Source: Nostoc sp. CHAB 5715
Lineage (GTDB): Bacteria > Cyanobacteriota > Cyanobacteriia > Cyanobacteriales > Nostocaceae
Assembly (NCBI RefSeq): GCF_020829685.1
Contig: NZ_JAIVFR010000433.1
Coordinates: 1-6,035, forward strand
Direction of reading: 5' to 3'
Length of the DNA: 6,035 nt
The number at the start of each line of letters is the position of its first letter. Positions within the stretch are counted from its first letter, which is position 1. A program made the translations under genes and the position numbers. Below the pieces are notes generated by a model that searched no databases, had not been told where the DNA came from, and saw only the letters and a program-made list of their open reading frames with translations. Shown piece after piece: positions 5,517 through 6,035 of this stretch.

Positions 5517-5549
5517 AATAGCCCAATTCAGTAAAGGTAAAAAAAATAG

Positions 5550-6035
5550 ATGTTTCCGCTTATCACACACTTTGAAGAACTGCTCAAGAACATTCAACCA
5601 CCCCAAGAACGCCTTGATGCAGCACGCGATTTGCCACCCTTAGTCCGTGAGTACATTGCCAAAAGCAAAGATTTTCCCACTGTCTACCCTCACTCTCGAC
5701 TTGCAGGCTCATACGCCCAAAAAATGGCAGTAGGTGATGTTAAAGACGTAGATACCCTAATACGTGTCCCTGGTGATCCAAAGGCAAATGAACCAGAGGC
5801 TAAACGATTAATTCAAGACATGAAAAAGTTGCTTGATGGCTTGCCAAAAGCTTTGGGCTTTGAGGGATATGCAGAAGCGGAAATAGAAGTAGAGCGGGCA
5901 CGCCGATCCAATACTTTTCGGTTAAGCTCAAAAACATGTAGATTGGGAGTTGTACCTAAAAACCCACAGCCCAATGCAACTCAAAGAATTTTCGTTGGTC
6001 TCAATATTAATAGAATCAGGCGAAGTACTCAAAGC
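5550..6035 (+). CDS. Nucleotidyltransferase, CD-NTase/SMODS-like, 3' end beyond the window
   Basis: 162 codons are visible and the frame is open to the window edge. The polymerase-beta nucleotidyltransferase core is recognisable: LAGSYAQKMAVGDVKDVDTL (51-70) contains the GS motif (53-54) and the D-x-D metal-binding pair Asp66/Asp68, followed by EPEAKRLIQDMKKLLDGL (81-98). The segment RARRSNTF (116-123), then CRLGVVP (130-136), resembles the strand that carries the third acid in cyclic-oligonucleotide synthases (usually h-D-h-V-P). Here that position reads Gly133. Such enzymes often make nucleotide second messengers in defence (CBASS); no effector is visible here, and the right flank is cut. 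ATG 5550 directly follows an in-frame TAG; the purine-rich AAAGG at 5533-5537 is a weak ribosome binding site. Another frame is also open from 5926 to the end, so a frameshift near 5925-5957 cannot be excluded. Confidence 0.72.
   Translation, partial: MFPLITHFEELLKNIQPPQERLDAARDLPPLVREYIAKSKDFPTVYPHSRLAGSYAQKMAVGDVKDVDTLIRVPGDPKANEPEAKRLIQDMKKLLDGLPKALGFEGYAEAEIEVERARRSNTFRLSSKTCRLGVVPKNPQPNATQRIFVGLNINRIRRSTQS

Larger units (their letters stand above)
5094..5549. other. Long palindrome-rich intergenic region, no gene seen
   Basis: 456 AT-rich bases between the Ubl operon and the nucleotidyltransferase gene. I find no credible coding sequence; the longest ATG-led runs are tiny (for example 14 codons from 5163). 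It contains several inverted repeats: CTTAC-TCCTGG-GTAAG (5132-5147), the HIP1 palindrome (5214-5233), CACACT-GACAT-AGTGTG (5363-5379), AATTCA-AA-TGAATT (5395-5408) and CATAGCGC-T-GCGCTATG (5500-5516). No T-tailed terminator is evident after the operon. Confidence 0.6.

Noticed and set aside
2398..6035. Classification of the whole right half as a type II CBASS operon
   Set aside because: CBASS Cap2 is an E2-E1 fusion with catalytic cysteines next to the synthase. Here the E2 is separate and cysteine-free, JAB is fused to E1, a Ubl gene is present, and the nucleotidyltransferase is 456 bases away with no visible effector.

Overview
The window looks like cyanobacterial DNA, probably from a filamentous Nostoc-like genome or plasmid. 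The main evidence is five copies of the HIP1 octamer GCGATCGC (at 146, 2690, 3942, 4965 and 5220), AT-leaning codon use, and palindrome-rich intergenic DNA. No rRNA, tRNA, CRISPR array or transposase is visible.

Left part (1-1150, + strand): worn accessory DNA. A decayed gene (about 52-489, two frame changes and an internal stop) is followed by an intact small GIY-YIG nuclease-like gene (544-876). A small basic-protein gene overlaps its 3' end (845-1150); it has a strong ribosome binding site but is broken by two opposite frame changes.

Middle (1338-2299, - strand): a two-gene regulatory cassette, an XRE-family helix-turn-helix regulator followed by an ImmA/IrrE-type HExxH metallopeptidase. 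It diverges from the main operon. The 98-base divergent region holds a consensus-like -10 box (TATAAT), a perfect inverted repeat TTTCAC-AA-GTGAAA and extra related half-sites. This suggests that the XRE protein controls both directions and that the peptidase relieves it.

Core (2398-5093, + strand): a compact four-gene operon for a bacterial ubiquitin-like conjugation system. In order it encodes a tandem (two beta-grasp) multiubiquitin protein ending in Gly, a UBC-fold E2-like protein, a fusion of an intact JAMM/JAB deconjugase with a ThiF/E1 adenylating domain, and a small DUF6527-type Cys/His-rich protein. Spacings are 3 bases, a 4-base overlap and 3 bases, so the four products are almost certainly made together. 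The E2 has no cysteine at all, and the E1 crossover segment has none either. Classical thioester relay is therefore unlikely. This matches what I recall of the recently described 'Bub' (bacterial ubiquitination-like) pathways, which use oxyester intermediates and encode an additional serine-protease deconjugase; an antiphage role has been proposed for them.

Right part: about 450 bases of palindrome-rich intergenic DNA (5094-5549), then the 5' part of a nucleotidyltransferase with GSY and DVD motifs resembling CD-NTase/SMODS enzymes (5550 to the window end). The position where the family usually has its third catalytic acid appears to be glycine. The whole window reads as an accessory or defence-type island with one intact Ubl-conjugation system beside worn genes.
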